From: Massilia antarctica
GTDB lineage: Bacteria; Pseudomonadota; Gammaproteobacteria; Burkholderiales; Burkholderiaceae_D
Length of the DNA stretch: 64,000 bases
NCBI RefSeq assembly: GCF_015689335.1
Contig: NZ_CP065053.1
Span: 4,464,001-4,528,000 of the forward strand
Reading direction: 5' to 3'
The notes below the pieces were generated by a model. That model was not told the origin of the DNA and ran no database searches. It saw only the letters and a list, made by a program, of their open reading frames with translations. Position numbers and translations under genes: made by a program. The stretch's first letter is position 1. The number at the start of each line of letters is the position of its first letter. Below are positions 27,923 through 37,198 of the stretch, piece by piece.

Positions 27923-29260
27923 ATGGCACGTAAATATTTCGGTACGGACGGTGTGCGTGGGCTGGTTGGTGTAGCACCGATCACCCCTGATTTCGTGATG
28001 CGCCTCGGTTACGCCGCGGGTAAAGTCCTGGCGAAAACCAACGCCGCCTCCGGCCGCCCGACGGTCCTGATCGGCAAGGACACCCGTATTTCCGGCTACA
28101 TGCTTGAATCGGCACTGGAAGCGGGCTTCAATGCCGCCGGCGTGGACGTGATGCTGGCCGGCCCGATGCCGACCCCGGCCGTGGCTTACCTGACGCGCGC
28201 GCTGCGCCTGTCGGCCGGCGTGGTGATTTCGGCGTCGCACAACCCGTTCCAGGACAATGGCATCAAGTTCTTCTCCGAACACGGCACCAAGCTGCCGGAC
28301 GCCGTCGAACACGAAATCGAAACCATGATCGACCAGCCGATGGAATGCGTGCCCGCTGAAAAGCTGGGCCGCGCCAAGCGCCTGGAAGACGCCAAGGGCC
28401 GTTATATTGAATTTTGCAAGAGCACCTTTCCGAACGAACTCGACCTGCGCGGCCTGCGCATCGTGCTCGACTGCGCGCACGGTGCCGCGTATCACATCGC
28501 ACCGCACGTGTTCCACGAGCTGGGCGCGGAAGTCATCGCCATCGGCAACAAGCCGAACGGATTCAACATCAACGATGGCTTCGGCGCGACGGCACCGAAA
28601 GCCATGGCGGCGGCCGTGCTCGAACACCGCGCCGACCTCGGCATCGCGCTCGATGGCGACGCCGACCGCCTGGTGATGTGCGACGGCGCCGGCCGCATCT
28701 ACAACGGCGACGAGCTGCTGTATGTGATGGTGCGCGACCGCATGATGACCGGCCCGGTTGCCGGCGCCGTGGGTACCTTGATGACGAATATGGCGCTGGA
28801 AGTGGCGTTCAAGGAACTCGGTATTGGTTTTGCGCGCGCCAAGGTGGGCGACCGCTACGTGCTGGAAGTGATGAAGGAAAACGGCTGGCTGTTCGGCGGC
28901 GAAGGTTCGGGCCACTTGCTGGCGCTGGACAAGCACACCACCGGCGACGGCATCGTGTCCGCGCTGCAGGTGCTGTCGGCGCTCAAGCGCAGCGGCAAGA
29001 GCCTGGACAAGTGCTGCAAGGAACTGACCTTGTATCCGCAGACCTTGATCAACGTGCGCGTGCCGGCCGGCTTCGACTGGACCAAGCATCCCGACATGGT
29101 GGCCGAGAAGGAAGCCGTGGAAGCGGAACTGGGCGACACGGGCCGCGTGCTGATCCGCGCATCCGGCACCGAGCCCCTGATCCGCGTGATGGTGGAGGCG
29201 AAGAATGCGCAGGTCGCCGACTCGACCGCGCGCCGGATTGCCAGCAAGGTTCCGGCGTAA
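27923..29260 (+). CDS. glmM: Phosphoglucosamine mutase
   Basis: The 445-residue enzyme interconverts glucosamine-6-P and glucosamine-1-P for cell-wall and LPS precursors. The phosphoserine loop is [18 protein letters not shown], the metal loop DGDADR, and the C-terminal phosphate-binding segment [12 protein letters not shown]. The ATG at 27923 follows AAAGAGAAA; the frame extends into folP but [13 protein letters not shown] is the universal start. In many Burkholderiales pstS follows glmM; here tRNA genes and an accessory cluster do. Confidence 0.96.
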   Translation: MARKYFGTDGVRGLVGVAPITPDFVMRLGYAAGKVLAKTNAASGRPTVLIGKDTRISGYMLESALEAGFNAAGVDVMLAGPMPTPAVAYLTRALRLSAGVVISASHNPFQDNGIKFFSEHGTKLPDAVEHEIETMIDQPMECVPAEKLGRAKRLEDAKGRYIEFCKSTFPNELDLRGLRIVLDCAHGAAYHIAPHVFHELGAEVIAIGNKPNGFNINDGFGATAPKAMAAAVLEHRADLGIALDGDADRLVMCDGAGRIYNGDELLYVMVRDRMMTGPVAGAVGTLMTNMALEVAFKELGIGFARAKVGDRYVLEVMKENGWLFGGEGSGHLLALDKHTTGDGIVSALQVLSALKRSGKSLDKCCKELTLYPQTLINVRVPAGFDWTKHPDMVAEKEAVEAELGDTGRVLIRASGTEPLIRVMVEAKNAQVADSTARRIASKVPA

Positions 29261-29383
29261 ACAGGCAGCGGCGAAGGGGGGAGGGCGCGGCCGTGCAGAT
29301 GGGCGCGCAGCTGAGCGGATGGACGGCATCGAGGTAGAGTTTTCCGGGTTTCAACATCTCACGGAAAACTTCACGATGTGGCG

Positions 29384-29413
29384 TTGACGTTTGGGGGTCC
29401 CCCGACGTATAAT
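29384..29413 (+). promoter_or_regulatory. Promoter of the tRNA-Pro gene
   Basis: TTGACG (29384-29389) and TATAAT (29408-29413) with 18-bp spacing lie 8 bp before the tRNA 5' end. Confidence 0.75.
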
Positions 29414-29421
29414 AACGTCTT

Positions 29422-29498
29422 CGGAGTGTGGCGCAGTCCGGTAGCGCACCTGGTTTGGGACCAGGGGGTCCAAGGTTCGAATCCTTGTACTCCGACCA
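29422..29498 (+). tRNA. tRNA-Pro (anticodon UGG)
   Basis: A 77-nt tRNA with acceptor stem CGGAGTG/TACTCCG (one G-T pair), D-arm GCGC...GCGC, anticodon stem CCTGG/CCAGG with loop TTTGGGA (anticodon TGG), T-arm CAAGG-TTCGAAT-CCTTG, and an encoded ACCA end. Confidence 0.95.
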
Positions 29499-29507
29499 AG
29501 TTAAAAG

Positions 29508-29540
29508 ACGGGCTGTCATTCATTTGACGGCCCGTTTTTA
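29508..29540 (+). terminator. Intrinsic terminator after tRNA-Pro
   Basis: ACGGGC (29508-29513) pairs with GCCCGT (29530-29535) and the inner GTCA with TGAC, followed by TTTTT. It lies between the two tRNA genes. Confidence 0.75.
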
Positions 29541-29569
29541 TTTCCACGGGGTTTCCTCCCCGCGACAGA

Positions 29570-29646
<77 letters not shown>

Positions 29647-30553
29647 ATAAAATCAAAGACTTACACGAGATTCTTGTTTTTCTGATCGCTGAAAACTGCG
29701 TAGCTCTAGCCTCGTGTACCCGCTGTGTACCCCGCTGTGCTGAATGCGGCAGGCTATGTCGATAGTAGGTCGACTTGAAAAGCATATGGATTTTTCTGGC
29801 CGTGCCACCTAGTCGGTGGCTGTGGGGCGGCGTTCGGGGGAGGGAGTAACGCGCAGCAAGATCACTCAAGATGTCAAAGCTGGAGCGACCCTGCTTCGGG
29901 GGGCTGGATGTCATCCAGATGGAAGGATAGGCGCACCTTGGGGTTCGGATGCGCGCTGTGGCTTGAAGGTGCAGGGGCCTTATTCGGCAACGTAGCGAGG
30001 AGAGTAGCGCAAGCTACCAGCGTTGCGGCCTTGCGTAACAGTAATCTTACATTGATGTACTAGCGCCTCAATAACGCCTTTGCGGTTTTGCAGCGCCATA
30101 CGGCTTGCAGCGGTCGACCAAGATGCCATCGGAGATCGGTTTGCCGTTCTTATTGGCAAAATGCTGGGTGATTTTTCAAGCACCTTGCTCTCCAACTTCG
30201 CATGGGTGCTGTCGAAGAGGTTGAAAGCTCTCCGTCTCTTAGCGCCGTTTGTAACAAGTGGAGGGCCATATCCGCAAGGAGATCCTCTGCTTTTCCGTCC
30301 AACCCGATTCACCGCGGCTTGACGCGTGCGTCCGATAGGCAGACTCGGTCAGGTCATGCGCCTTGCGTGGATAGTGCGCCTGAGCTCGACATCGTCAATG
30401 TACTTAAGCAGGAATTGTGTCCTGATCACCCGACCCCGCTCATGAAATGCGAAGTACCGCCTGTTTTTTCGGTGGTCGGTGCCCAGGCGGCGCAAGATCA
30501 TCGACGGCGGATGTCCGGAATATGACGGCTTGCTGACAATTCCAAGTCAATGA
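29647..30553. other. About 900 bp without a convincing gene; possible relict of an integrated element
   Basis: I see no gene I can support here. The composition is more AT-rich and uneven than the flanks. Directly after the tRNA-Arg, an 11-bp-spaced direct repeat GTGTACCC (29714-29721 and 29725-29732) resembles the short repeats found upstream of integrase genes next to tRNA attachment sites, but no integrase is present. A leftward frame at 29980-30312 (110 residues) has no recognisable family and unusual composition. Confidence 0.4.
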
Positions 30554-31768
30554 CTACATCTGCCGGCGGCAGAGATAAGCGACCGCTCGCACCCCACCCA
30601 CGCGGCCGTCGCAGCGGCGCGCGTCGTCCCGCAGCGCGATCAGATTTGCGGCAACCCCGGGTGCGTTCAGCAGGCGCGCGGCGTGCTCGCGTAGCATTTG
30701 GGGCGAGTGCCGCACGCGCGAGACGCGTACGCCGACGCCTAGTTCCTCGAGCCGCTGGGCGATCCAGGTCTGGTCGAAGACGAAAGGGAAGGTGATCGCG
30801 GGTACGCCGCTATGCAGGCATTCTGCCGCTGTGTTGTAGCCGCCGTGCCCGAATACCAGGTCGAACAGTTCGAGCAGGTAGAACTGGTTGACGAAGGGAC
30901 GGCTGATGACAGTGGCTTGGATCTGCACGCCCTCGAACGCTTCCCGCAGCACGTCCTCGGGCGCGGAAAACAGGAACAGGCAGTCCGGCTCGTTGTGCGA
31001 CAGTAGGATATTGCGGAAGATCTTCACGGCCGCCTCACGGTTCGACGCCAGCCGGGCCACCACGGAGCCAAGCGCGACGAAGAACTTCCTGCCTTCGAAT
31101 TGGCCAATCTGCGCGGCCAGCGCCGCGTCGTCGGCGCTTGGTGCGCGCCGCAGGAAGGCCGGGCCGATGAACGAGACCGGCCGGCCGCCGCTCGAACGCG
31201 GCGCCGTGGTGGCGCCGCAAAACAGTTCGCTTGCAAAGCACAGATGGCGTTCAGGCGACGGTTGAACGGCGCCGCGATCGAGCCGTTCGGCCAGCGTGGC
31301 GCACATTTGCGCAAAGACCTTGTCGAACGCCTGCGCCATACCCTGGCTGAGAATGGCCGATACGCCGTCCTTGGGCAGGAATTCGAGCGGCGAGCTGACC
31401 GTGTACATGAAAGGGCAGTAAAGTGCGCGCGCGATCATCGGCGCCAGCGGCAGCAATTGGTCGAACAGCAGCAGGTCGGGCTTGAAATCCGCGCAGTGGC
31501 GCAGCGTATCTTCGTACACATGCAGGCAGAAGTGCTGCAGGGCATGGACCGCCTCGAGAACGACGTTGCCCCCCGCCGCGCCAACTACCTGGTCGATGCT
31601 GAACGCCGCGACCGTCGCGCGCGCGACGCCTTCCGGCATGCTGAACGGCTGCGCGAAATAGTCGATCACCAGCACCTCGTGCCCGCACTCGCGCAAGGCT
31701 TGCGCGAGTGCGGCCAGCGGAGTCATATGGCCCACCAGCGGCGGTGCCGCGCACACGATCCTCGCCAT
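30554..31768 (-). CDS. UDP-glycosyltransferase-like enzyme (GT1 family)
   Basis: The 404-residue protein has a two-domain GT-B layout. The N-terminal acceptor domain starts ARIVCAAPPLVGHMTPL, with the His near residue 13 as in macrolide/sterol-type GT1 enzymes. The C-terminal donor domain contains the PSPG-like block FGHGGYNTAAECLHSG followed by the FDQ end. It probably transfers a sugar from a nucleotide donor to a lipid or polyketide. The start overlaps the hydrolase stop (ATGA), and it is the last gene of the five-gene synthase operon, which points to glycosylation of that product. Confidence 0.85.
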   Translation of the reverse strand: MARIVCAAPPLVGHMTPLAALAQALRECGHEVLVIDYFAQPFSMPEGVARATVAAFSIDQVVGAAGGNVVLEAVHALQHFCLHVYEDTLRHCADFKPDLLLFDQLLPLAPMIARALYCPFMYTVSSPLEFLPKDGVSAILSQGMAQAFDKVFAQMCATLAERLDRGAVQPSPERHLCFASELFCGATTAPRSSGGRPVSFIGPAFLRRAPSADDAALAAQIGQFEGRKFFVALGSVVARLASNREAAVKIFRNILLSHNEPDCLFLFSAPEDVLREAFEGVQIQATVISRPFVNQFYLLELFDLVFGHGGYNTAAECLHSGVPAITFPFVFDQTWIAQRLEELGVGVRVSRVRHSPQMLREHAARLLNAPGVAANLIALRDDARRCDGRVGGVRAVAYLCRRQM

Positions 31769-32553
31769 CACACGCCCCCTGCAAGGATGGTCTGCAAGGC
31801 GTCGCCGACTGCGCCGGCGTTCTTGATGACGAAGTCGTGCTCGCCCTCGACGATCGTCAGGCTGCAGTCCTTGATCAGCGACTGCTGGTGCTCGGCGTAG
31901 CCGAGATATCCGGCGCGGCTCGAATAGATCAGCGCAGTCTTGCAGGCGATCGCCTCGAATGCGGCGTCGCTGAAGGGCTGGTCGGCCAGTACCTCGTGCC
32001 GGAAGCTGGTTTGCCGCAGTGCGTCCAGGCGCGACTTGGCGTTGCCGATCTGGCGTCGGCGACCCTGGATGTCGTGCCGCAGGCTGTCCTTGATCGGATC
32101 GATGAAGCGGCCCGACGGTGCAAAGTCGCCACCCAGCACGGCACTGAGGCCGTCGAGCATGTCGTCGATGTCCTGCGCCGCCACCGGCAGCGGCGGCGAG
32201 TCGACGACCACCAGCGCCGCCGCCGACTCGGGGTAGCGCATCGCCCACGCGGTCGCGACATGACCACCGTAGCTGTAGCCGACCACCGTTACCGGGCCGC
32301 TGGCCAAGCGGCGCCGCACCCGTTCGAGATCGCGCGCGTGCTCGCCCAGGCTGTAGCCATGCGGCGGCGCCGGCGAGAGGCCGTGGCCGCGCTGGTCGTA
32401 GCTGACGACGTGGTAGTGCTTCATCAGCCGGAACGCATACGCGAGCACCCACAGCCCGGCGCTGCCGGCCATGCCGTGCACGAACAGCACCGTCGGCAGG
32501 GCCGGGTCGCCCATCTCGATGGCGTTCAGTTCAATGCCACCGTCCTCGCTCAT
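31768..32553 (-). CDS. Alpha/beta hydrolase, possible product-releasing thioesterase
   Basis: A 261-residue alpha/beta hydrolase with the oxyanion region FVHGMAGSAG, the DQRGHG motif, nucleophile serine in GYSYGG, an acidic residue before SPPLP and the catalytic histidine in EGEHDFV. It overlaps both the ACP gene before it and the glycosyltransferase after it by four bases, so it is made with them. Neither synthase carries a thioesterase domain, so this enzyme is the likely off-loader or a transacylase. That role is inferred from context. Confidence 0.8.
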   Translation of the reverse strand: MSEDGGIELNAIEMGDPALPTVLFVHGMAGSAGLWVLAYAFRLMKHYHVVSYDQRGHGLSPAPPHGYSLGEHARDLERVRRRLASGPVTVVGYSYGGHVATAWAMRYPESAAALVVVDSPPLPVAAQDIDDMLDGLSAVLGGDFAPSGRFIDPIKDSLRHDIQGRRRQIGNAKSRLDALRQTSFRHEVLADQPFSDAAFEAIACKTALIYSSRAGYLGYAEHQQSLIKDCSLTIVEGEHDFVIKNAGAVGDALQTILAGGV

Positions 32554-32828
32554 GCCACGTCGGCGGCGATGAACTGGGCGATGTCGCCCACCGTCAGGCC
32601 GACGATCGACTCCATCGTCATGCGCTTGAACCACGATTCGAAATCGACCCCGGGGAATTTCTTGAACATCAGCTCGATCACTTTCGCGATTTCGATGCTG
32701 TCCAGTTCAATCCCTTCACTCAGGCTGGTGCCGGCCTCGATCTCCATCTCCTGCGCCCACTCCGGGCCCACCACCTGGTGGATCGCCAGTCGGATTTCCT
32801 GTACTGCCTGCTCGTTACTGATACCCAT
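32550..32828 (-). CDS. Stand-alone acyl carrier protein
   Basis: The 92-residue ACP has its phosphopantetheine-attachment serine at Ser44 in GIELDSIEIAKV. The downstream helix is longer than in fatty acid ACPs and unusually rich in Phe, Trp and Lys (FKKFPGVDFESWFKRM). It starts 8 bp after the stop of the DH/PPTase synthase and overlaps the hydrolase gene (ATGA). It may carry a starter, a finished chain for release, or the substrate of the glycosyltransferase. Confidence 0.88.
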   Translation of the reverse strand: MGISNEQAVQEIRLAIHQVVGPEWAQEMEIEAGTSLSEGIELDSIEIAKVIELMFKKFPGVDFESWFKRMTMESIVGLTVGDIAQFIAADVA

Positions 32829-32836
32829 GCTGCTCC

Positions 32837-35800
32837 CTATTGTGGTTGAACTCCGCGTACCCAACTGATGACATGCCCGTCCTGATGGCGCCGGCCGCTG
32901 AAGGCCACGCCTTCCACTTCGCCGGTCCAGCCGGCGCCGCCCGCCTGCACCGCGCGCACCTTGATCCTGCGCGGGGCGCCAGCCAGCCCGCCGCCCTGGC
33001 ACTTGCCCCAAGCTTCCTTGGCGCTCCAGAACAGGGTCTGCCAGAAGGCTCGCTCTTTGGCCGGCTGGGCGTCGAAGAAGGCGATTTCCTGGGCGTCGTA
33101 GTTGAGCAGTTCGAATGCTTCGCCGCGCACCTCGATGGTTTCGACATCGACGCCGACGCGCTGCTCGCCGCCGACGATGACGACCGCGATCTGCGGCTTG
33201 TGGCTGATCGACAGCGCCAGCGGCGCCGCCTGACCGCGCACTCTGGCCCATGGCGCGCCATGGGTGTCGTGTTCGATCTCGATCTCGCTCGGGAACAGCG
33301 TCTCGACCTGGCGGTGGTGGTACAGCCAGTGCTTGAGCGCGTCCTTGGCCGCGACTACGCCGCGCAGGCGCGCATTGCGGTTAGAGATCGTCTTGCTGGC
33401 GTCGACCCGGGCGATCTCGCGCCCGGTCAGATAGCTCTTGGTGAGCATCACGCGCGACCAGTTGGAGCGGAACGCGAGGTCGAACACGAACAGGCCGTCG
33501 TCGAGCTGGGCGCAGACGCCGTTGAGCCGTTCCGGGGTGCGGAAGATGGCGAACAGGTTAGGGTCGGCGGTGAAGCGGCGGCCGGCGAACTCGTTCACCC
33601 GCAACAGCACGCGGCCGTCGCGGCACAGCTCAAGGTCGTAGGTGAATTCGAGGTCCGTGATCTGGCGCGTGACGACGCGGCAGTCGTACCGATGCTGCGG
33701 GTCGCGCAGCGCCGCCCATGGCGCGAACAACTCGACCTTGTCGATCTTGAGCGGCAGGACGACGTTGTCGATGTCGTGGTGCGAACAAAACCAGACGCCG
33801 GCCAGCTGGAAGGCGCCGTCGAGCAGCGCGCCCTTGCCGCCGGCTGCGCCGACCACGCCGGCGATCCCGCTGAGGTCCATCGGCCCGATCTGCCGCACGC
33901 CCTGGTAGAGCGGGCCGTGGAACAGCCAGCGGTCGCGGTAGATCTCGTCGAACCGCAGCGCAAATGGCGGCGGCTGGTCGGTGCGGATCGGGCGCTCGGC
34001 CACGGCGGGAGCGGCGGGCAGGCTGTCGGCCACCTCCACCAGGCACGAGAAGCGGTCTTCGACCACCACGGCGTAGCTGTCGGGCCCCTTGCGGTATAGG
34101 CGGGCCTCGAGTGTGACGGCGGCCTGCACCTCGATGAAACGAAACGACAGCACCTTGTGCACGGCGCGGATCGAACGGCCGGGCAGGTAGGCGGACACCA
34201 CTTCGCAGGCCAGCTCGATCATCATCGTCATCGGCACCACGGCCGAGCGCTCCGCGATCGGCCTGCCGTCGTGCGACTGGTAGATCTCGTGGTGAAACAA
34301 CTCGGGGTAGCGTTCGTGGTCGATGGCGATGGTTTGCCGGTGTACGACGGCGTGCGGATCGAGCGCCGCCTCGGCGCCCCTGCGTAACGGGCCTGCCTTG
34401 CAAGGCAGGCCTTCGTCGCCCCGAGCCAAAGGTTCTTGTGCGAGGGCCGCGATCACATCCTGCTGCGCGCGCCGGAACAGGTCGAGGCTGGCGTCGTACG
34501 GCGTGTCCTGTGGCGCTGGTCCCTCCGGGGCGAAGGGCGCGAACGAAGGCACGGCGTGGAATTCGACCATGCTCGGTTCGAGCGGTATCGCGTGCGTGCG
34601 CGGCGCCGGCTCGCGCGCGAGCAAGCCGAACTGCGCGAAATCGATGGTCCTGCCTTCGGCGAACAGGCCGGCCGCCACGCGCCGCAGCATCTGTTCGGTG
34701 CTCTTGTCCTGGCCGCTCGCGTCGAGCGTCATGAAGTCTTTGCCCTTGAGGGTGTCGGCGACAAAGCCGCTCAGACCTGCGTTGCCGATCTGTACAAACA
34801 GGCGGAAGCCTTCGTCATGCATGCGTTCCACCAGTTCGCGAAAGCGCACTGGCGAGGCCATCGTCTCGACGATCAGTTCCTTGACGGCGGCGTCGCTGTG
34901 CGGGAAGGGGCCGGCCAGGCTGGCGGACCACAGTGGAATCGCCGGCTGCGACAACCCGATGCCCTCGACCAGCGGCCGGATGCGCTGCAGCGTCGGCCGG
35001 ATGTACGGCGTATGCGACGCCGCTTCGATGCCCATGTCGACCGACAGGATGCCTTGCGCGCGCAGGATCCGCTGCGCGGCCTCCAGCGCTGCGGGCGAGC
35101 CGCACACGACACTGTGGCCGGGACAGTTGTCGACCGCGAGCGCCATGCCGTCGATGTCGCGCAGCAGGGCGTCGAGCCGGTCCGCGCCGCACCACACCGC
35201 CAGCAGGAAGTAGCCCTTGCCCATCACGTCGTCTTGCAGCGCAAGCAGGCGCTCGACCAGCACCGCCAGTTCGCGCTGGCCGATCGCGCCGCTCGACACG
35301 CACGCGATCCACTCGCCAAGCGAATGGCCGGCAATCGCGTCGGGCACGACGCCGAGCGAGGTCAACACGCGGTGCATGGTGTCGGTGGCGTAGACCGTTT
35401 GCAGGCTGTCGGCCACCAGCGCGTCGCCGCCGCCGGCCGAGAGCTGCGCCAGGTCGAGGCCGAAGCGCAGCGCCAATTCGCGGAAGTCGGGGTTGACCTG
35501 GTTGCCCAGGCCAGGGAACAGGAAGGCCAGTTTTCCGCCCGCAGCCAGCAGGGCGTCAGGGGAGAAGAAGATGTCTTGCTTGCCGCGCCATGCCTTGCCG
35601 CGCGCGACGAGGCGTGCAGCCTTGGCGAGCCGCTCCGGCGTCGGATCGAACAGCACCAGCCGGCACGGTCCCTGGCCCGGATGCAGTTCACCCCGTTCCA
35701 AGTCGGCCAGCAGGGCTTGCGGGTCGCTGCGCGAGAGCGCCAGCACCGTTTCTTCGGTCTGCAGCCGTGGCTTTTGGGCCGTGTTGCGCGCCACCGGCAC

Positions 35801-37198
35801 CCGGCGCTCGGGCGGTGCGCTCATGACCAGGTGGGCGTTGATGCCGCCAAACCCGAACGCGCTGACGCCGGCGATGCGCGGCGTAGCCTCAGGCCATGGC
35901 GTGCTTTGCGGCGGCACGTAGAAACCCTGACCAGCCAGGTCGCCGCGCAGCGAGCGGCAGTGCAGCGACGGCGGCAGGATCCCGTCGCGCAGGGCGCTGG
36001 CGGTCTTGATCACGCTGGCGATGCCGGCAGCGCCGAGCGTATGGCCGATCATCGACTTGACCGAGCCGAGCGCAATCTGGCGCCCCTGCATGTGCGGCCC
36101 GAAAAACCGTATCAGCGATTCGCTCTCGACCTCGTCACCGCGCGGCATGCCGGTGCCGTGGCATTCGATGTAGCCGGCGCGGCCAGGGTCGATGCCGGCG
36201 TTGTTCCAGGCTTTGGTGAAGGCGCCGATCTGGCCGTCGGAGAACGGCGCCAGCAAGCTCTCGGCGCGGCCGTCGCTGCAGGTACCGACACCTTCAATGA
36301 CGGCGTGGATGCGGTCGCCCGCGGCGAGCGCGGCGTCAAGCGGCTTGAGCACCACCAACCCTGCGCCTTCGCCGAGTAGCAGGCCGTCGGAATCGCGGTC
36401 GAAGGGGCGAATCTGTTCTTGCCGCGACAGCGCGCCGATGTTGGTGAACATCGACCAGTAGCCCTGGGTCAGCGGCAGGTGCACGCCGCCGGCCAGCATC
36501 AGCTCGCAGCGGCCCAGTTGCAGCTGCATGATGGCGTTCTCGATCGCCACCAGCGAGGAGGCGCACGCGGCGTCGAGGATGTAGCTGGGGCCGGCCAGGT
36601 TGAGCCGGTTGGCCAGGCGCGAGGCGGCGAAGCCGGGCACCAGATTGCGCGTGCGGCTGTTCTCGAAGCCGGCCTGGCGCTCCTCGAGGAAGCGTTCGGC
36701 GAAGCGGTCAAGCTCGCCCTCGTCGAGCGCGGGAAAGCTGCTGCGTAGGGTCTGGCGTAGCTGCGGAAGCAGCTTGATGCGGTCGAGGAAGCGTATCGTC
36801 ACGGGGCCGATCGGCATGGTGCGGCCGAGGATCACCCCGGCCTGCAGGGCGGTGGTGCCATGCTCGACACCAGCGTCGGCCAGCGCCTCGCGCGCGAGGT
36901 CGAGCATGATGAACTGGTCGGCCTCGGCTTCGGCCACTTCGCGCGGCACGATGCCGTAGCGTAGCGGGTCGAAGCTGATGTCGGTGACGACGCCGCCGCG
37001 CCCGCAGTAGGTCTGCTCCAGCGAGGGAACGCTGCCCGGCGCGTAGTAGCCGTCCTGCTTGCCCCAGCGCGCCGCCATCGGGTAGGGGCCGACGGCGTCG
37101 ACGCCGCCCTTGATGTTGTGCCAAAACGTGGTCAGGTCGGGCGCCTTGGGGAAACGGCTGGCCATGCCGATGATGGCGACTTTGAATGGACTCGTCAT
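32837..37198 (-). CDS. Iterative synthase subunit: KS-AT-DH-phosphopantetheinyl transferase
   Basis: The 1453-residue multidomain protein has, in order: a ketosynthase (about 5-450; Cys212 in DAACASS, HGTG, GHTLGAAG); an acyltransferase (about 550-830; FLFPGLGNQ, Ser626 in GHSLGEW); a double-hotdog dehydratase (about 960-1250; catalytic His region SHDGRPIAERSAVVP, then FHGPLYQG and LLDGAFQ with the Asp); and a C-terminal 4'-phosphopantetheinyl transferase (about 1290-1440; GVDVE, WSAKEAWGK). The DH-PPTase end is the order of enediyne PKSs, while the split in two subunits recalls PUFA and heterocyst-glycolipid synthases. It overlaps the upstream synthase stop (ATGA). It has no ACP and no KR, so it must work with the larger subunit. 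Confidence 0.9.
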   Translation of the reverse strand: MTSPFKVAIIGMASRFPKAPDLTTFWHNIKGGVDAVGPYPMAARWGKQDGYYAPGSVPSLEQTYCGRGGVVTDISFDPLRYGIVPREVAEAEADQFIMLDLAREALADAGVEHGTTALQAGVILGRTMPIGPVTIRFLDRIKLLPQLRQTLRSSFPALDEGELDRFAERFLEERQAGFENSRTRNLVPGFAASRLANRLNLAGPSYILDAACASSLVAIENAIMQLQLGRCELMLAGGVHLPLTQGYWSMFTNIGALSRQEQIRPFDRDSDGLLLGEGAGLVVLKPLDAALAAGDRIHAVIEGVGTCSDGRAESLLAPFSDGQIGAFTKAWNNAGIDPGRAGYIECHGTGMPRGDEVESESLIRFFGPHMQGRQIALGSVKSMIGHTLGAAGIASVIKTASALRDGILPPSLHCRSLRGDLAGQGFYVPPQSTPWPEATPRIAGVSAFGFGGINAHLVMSAPPERRVPVARNTAQKPRLQTEETVLALSRSDPQALLADLERGELHPGQGPCRLVLFDPTPERLAKAARLVARGKAWRGKQDIFFSPDALLAAGGKLAFLFPGLGNQVNPDFRELALRFGLDLAQLSAGGGDALVADSLQTVYATDTMHRVLTSLGVVPDAIAGHSLGEWIACVSSGAIGQRELAVLVERLLALQDDVMGKGYFLLAVWCGADRLDALLRDIDGMALAVDNCPGHSVVCGSPAALEAAQRILRAQGILSVDMGIEAASHTPYIRPTLQRIRPLVEGIGLSQPAIPLWSASLAGPFPHSDAAVKELIVETMASPVRFRELVERMHDEGFRLFVQIGNAGLSGFVADTLKGKDFMTLDASGQDKSTEQMLRRVAAGLFAEGRTIDFAQFGLLAREPAPRTHAIPLEPSMVEFHAVPSFAPFAPEGPAPQDTPYDASLDLFRRAQQDVIAALAQEPLARGDEGLPCKAGPLRRGAEAALDPHAVVHRQTIAIDHERYPELFHHEIYQSHDGRPIAERSAVVPMTMMIELACEVVSAYLPGRSIRAVHKVLSFRFIEVQAAVTLEARLYRKGPDSYAVVVEDRFSCLVEVADSLPAAPAVAERPIRTDQPPPFALRFDEIYRDRWLFHGPLYQGVRQIGPMDLSGIAGVVGAAGGKGALLDGAFQLAGVWFCSHHDIDNVVLPLKIDKVELFAPWAALRDPQHRYDCRVVTRQITDLEFTYDLELCRDGRVLLRVNEFAGRRFTADPNLFAIFRTPERLNGVCAQLDDGLFVFDLAFRSNWSRVMLTKSYLTGREIARVDASKTISNRNARLRGVVAAKDALKHWLYHHRQVETLFPSEIEIEHDTHGAPWARVRGQAAPLALSISHKPQIAVVIVGGEQRVGVDVETIEVRGEAFELLNYDAQEIAFFDAQPAKERAFWQTLFWSAKEAWGKCQGGGLAGAPRRIKVRAVQAGGAGWTGEVEGVAFSGRRHQDGHVISWVRGVQPQ

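Noticed and set aside
29980..30312. 110-codon leftward frame after tRNA-Arg
   Set aside because: No family, no clear ribosome binding site and unusual composition; I cannot support it as a gene.
34436..36379. Long rightward open frame inside the KS-AT-DH synthase region
   Set aside because: It is a shadow of the synthase on the other strand, with low-complexity His/Arg/Gln content and no domain.
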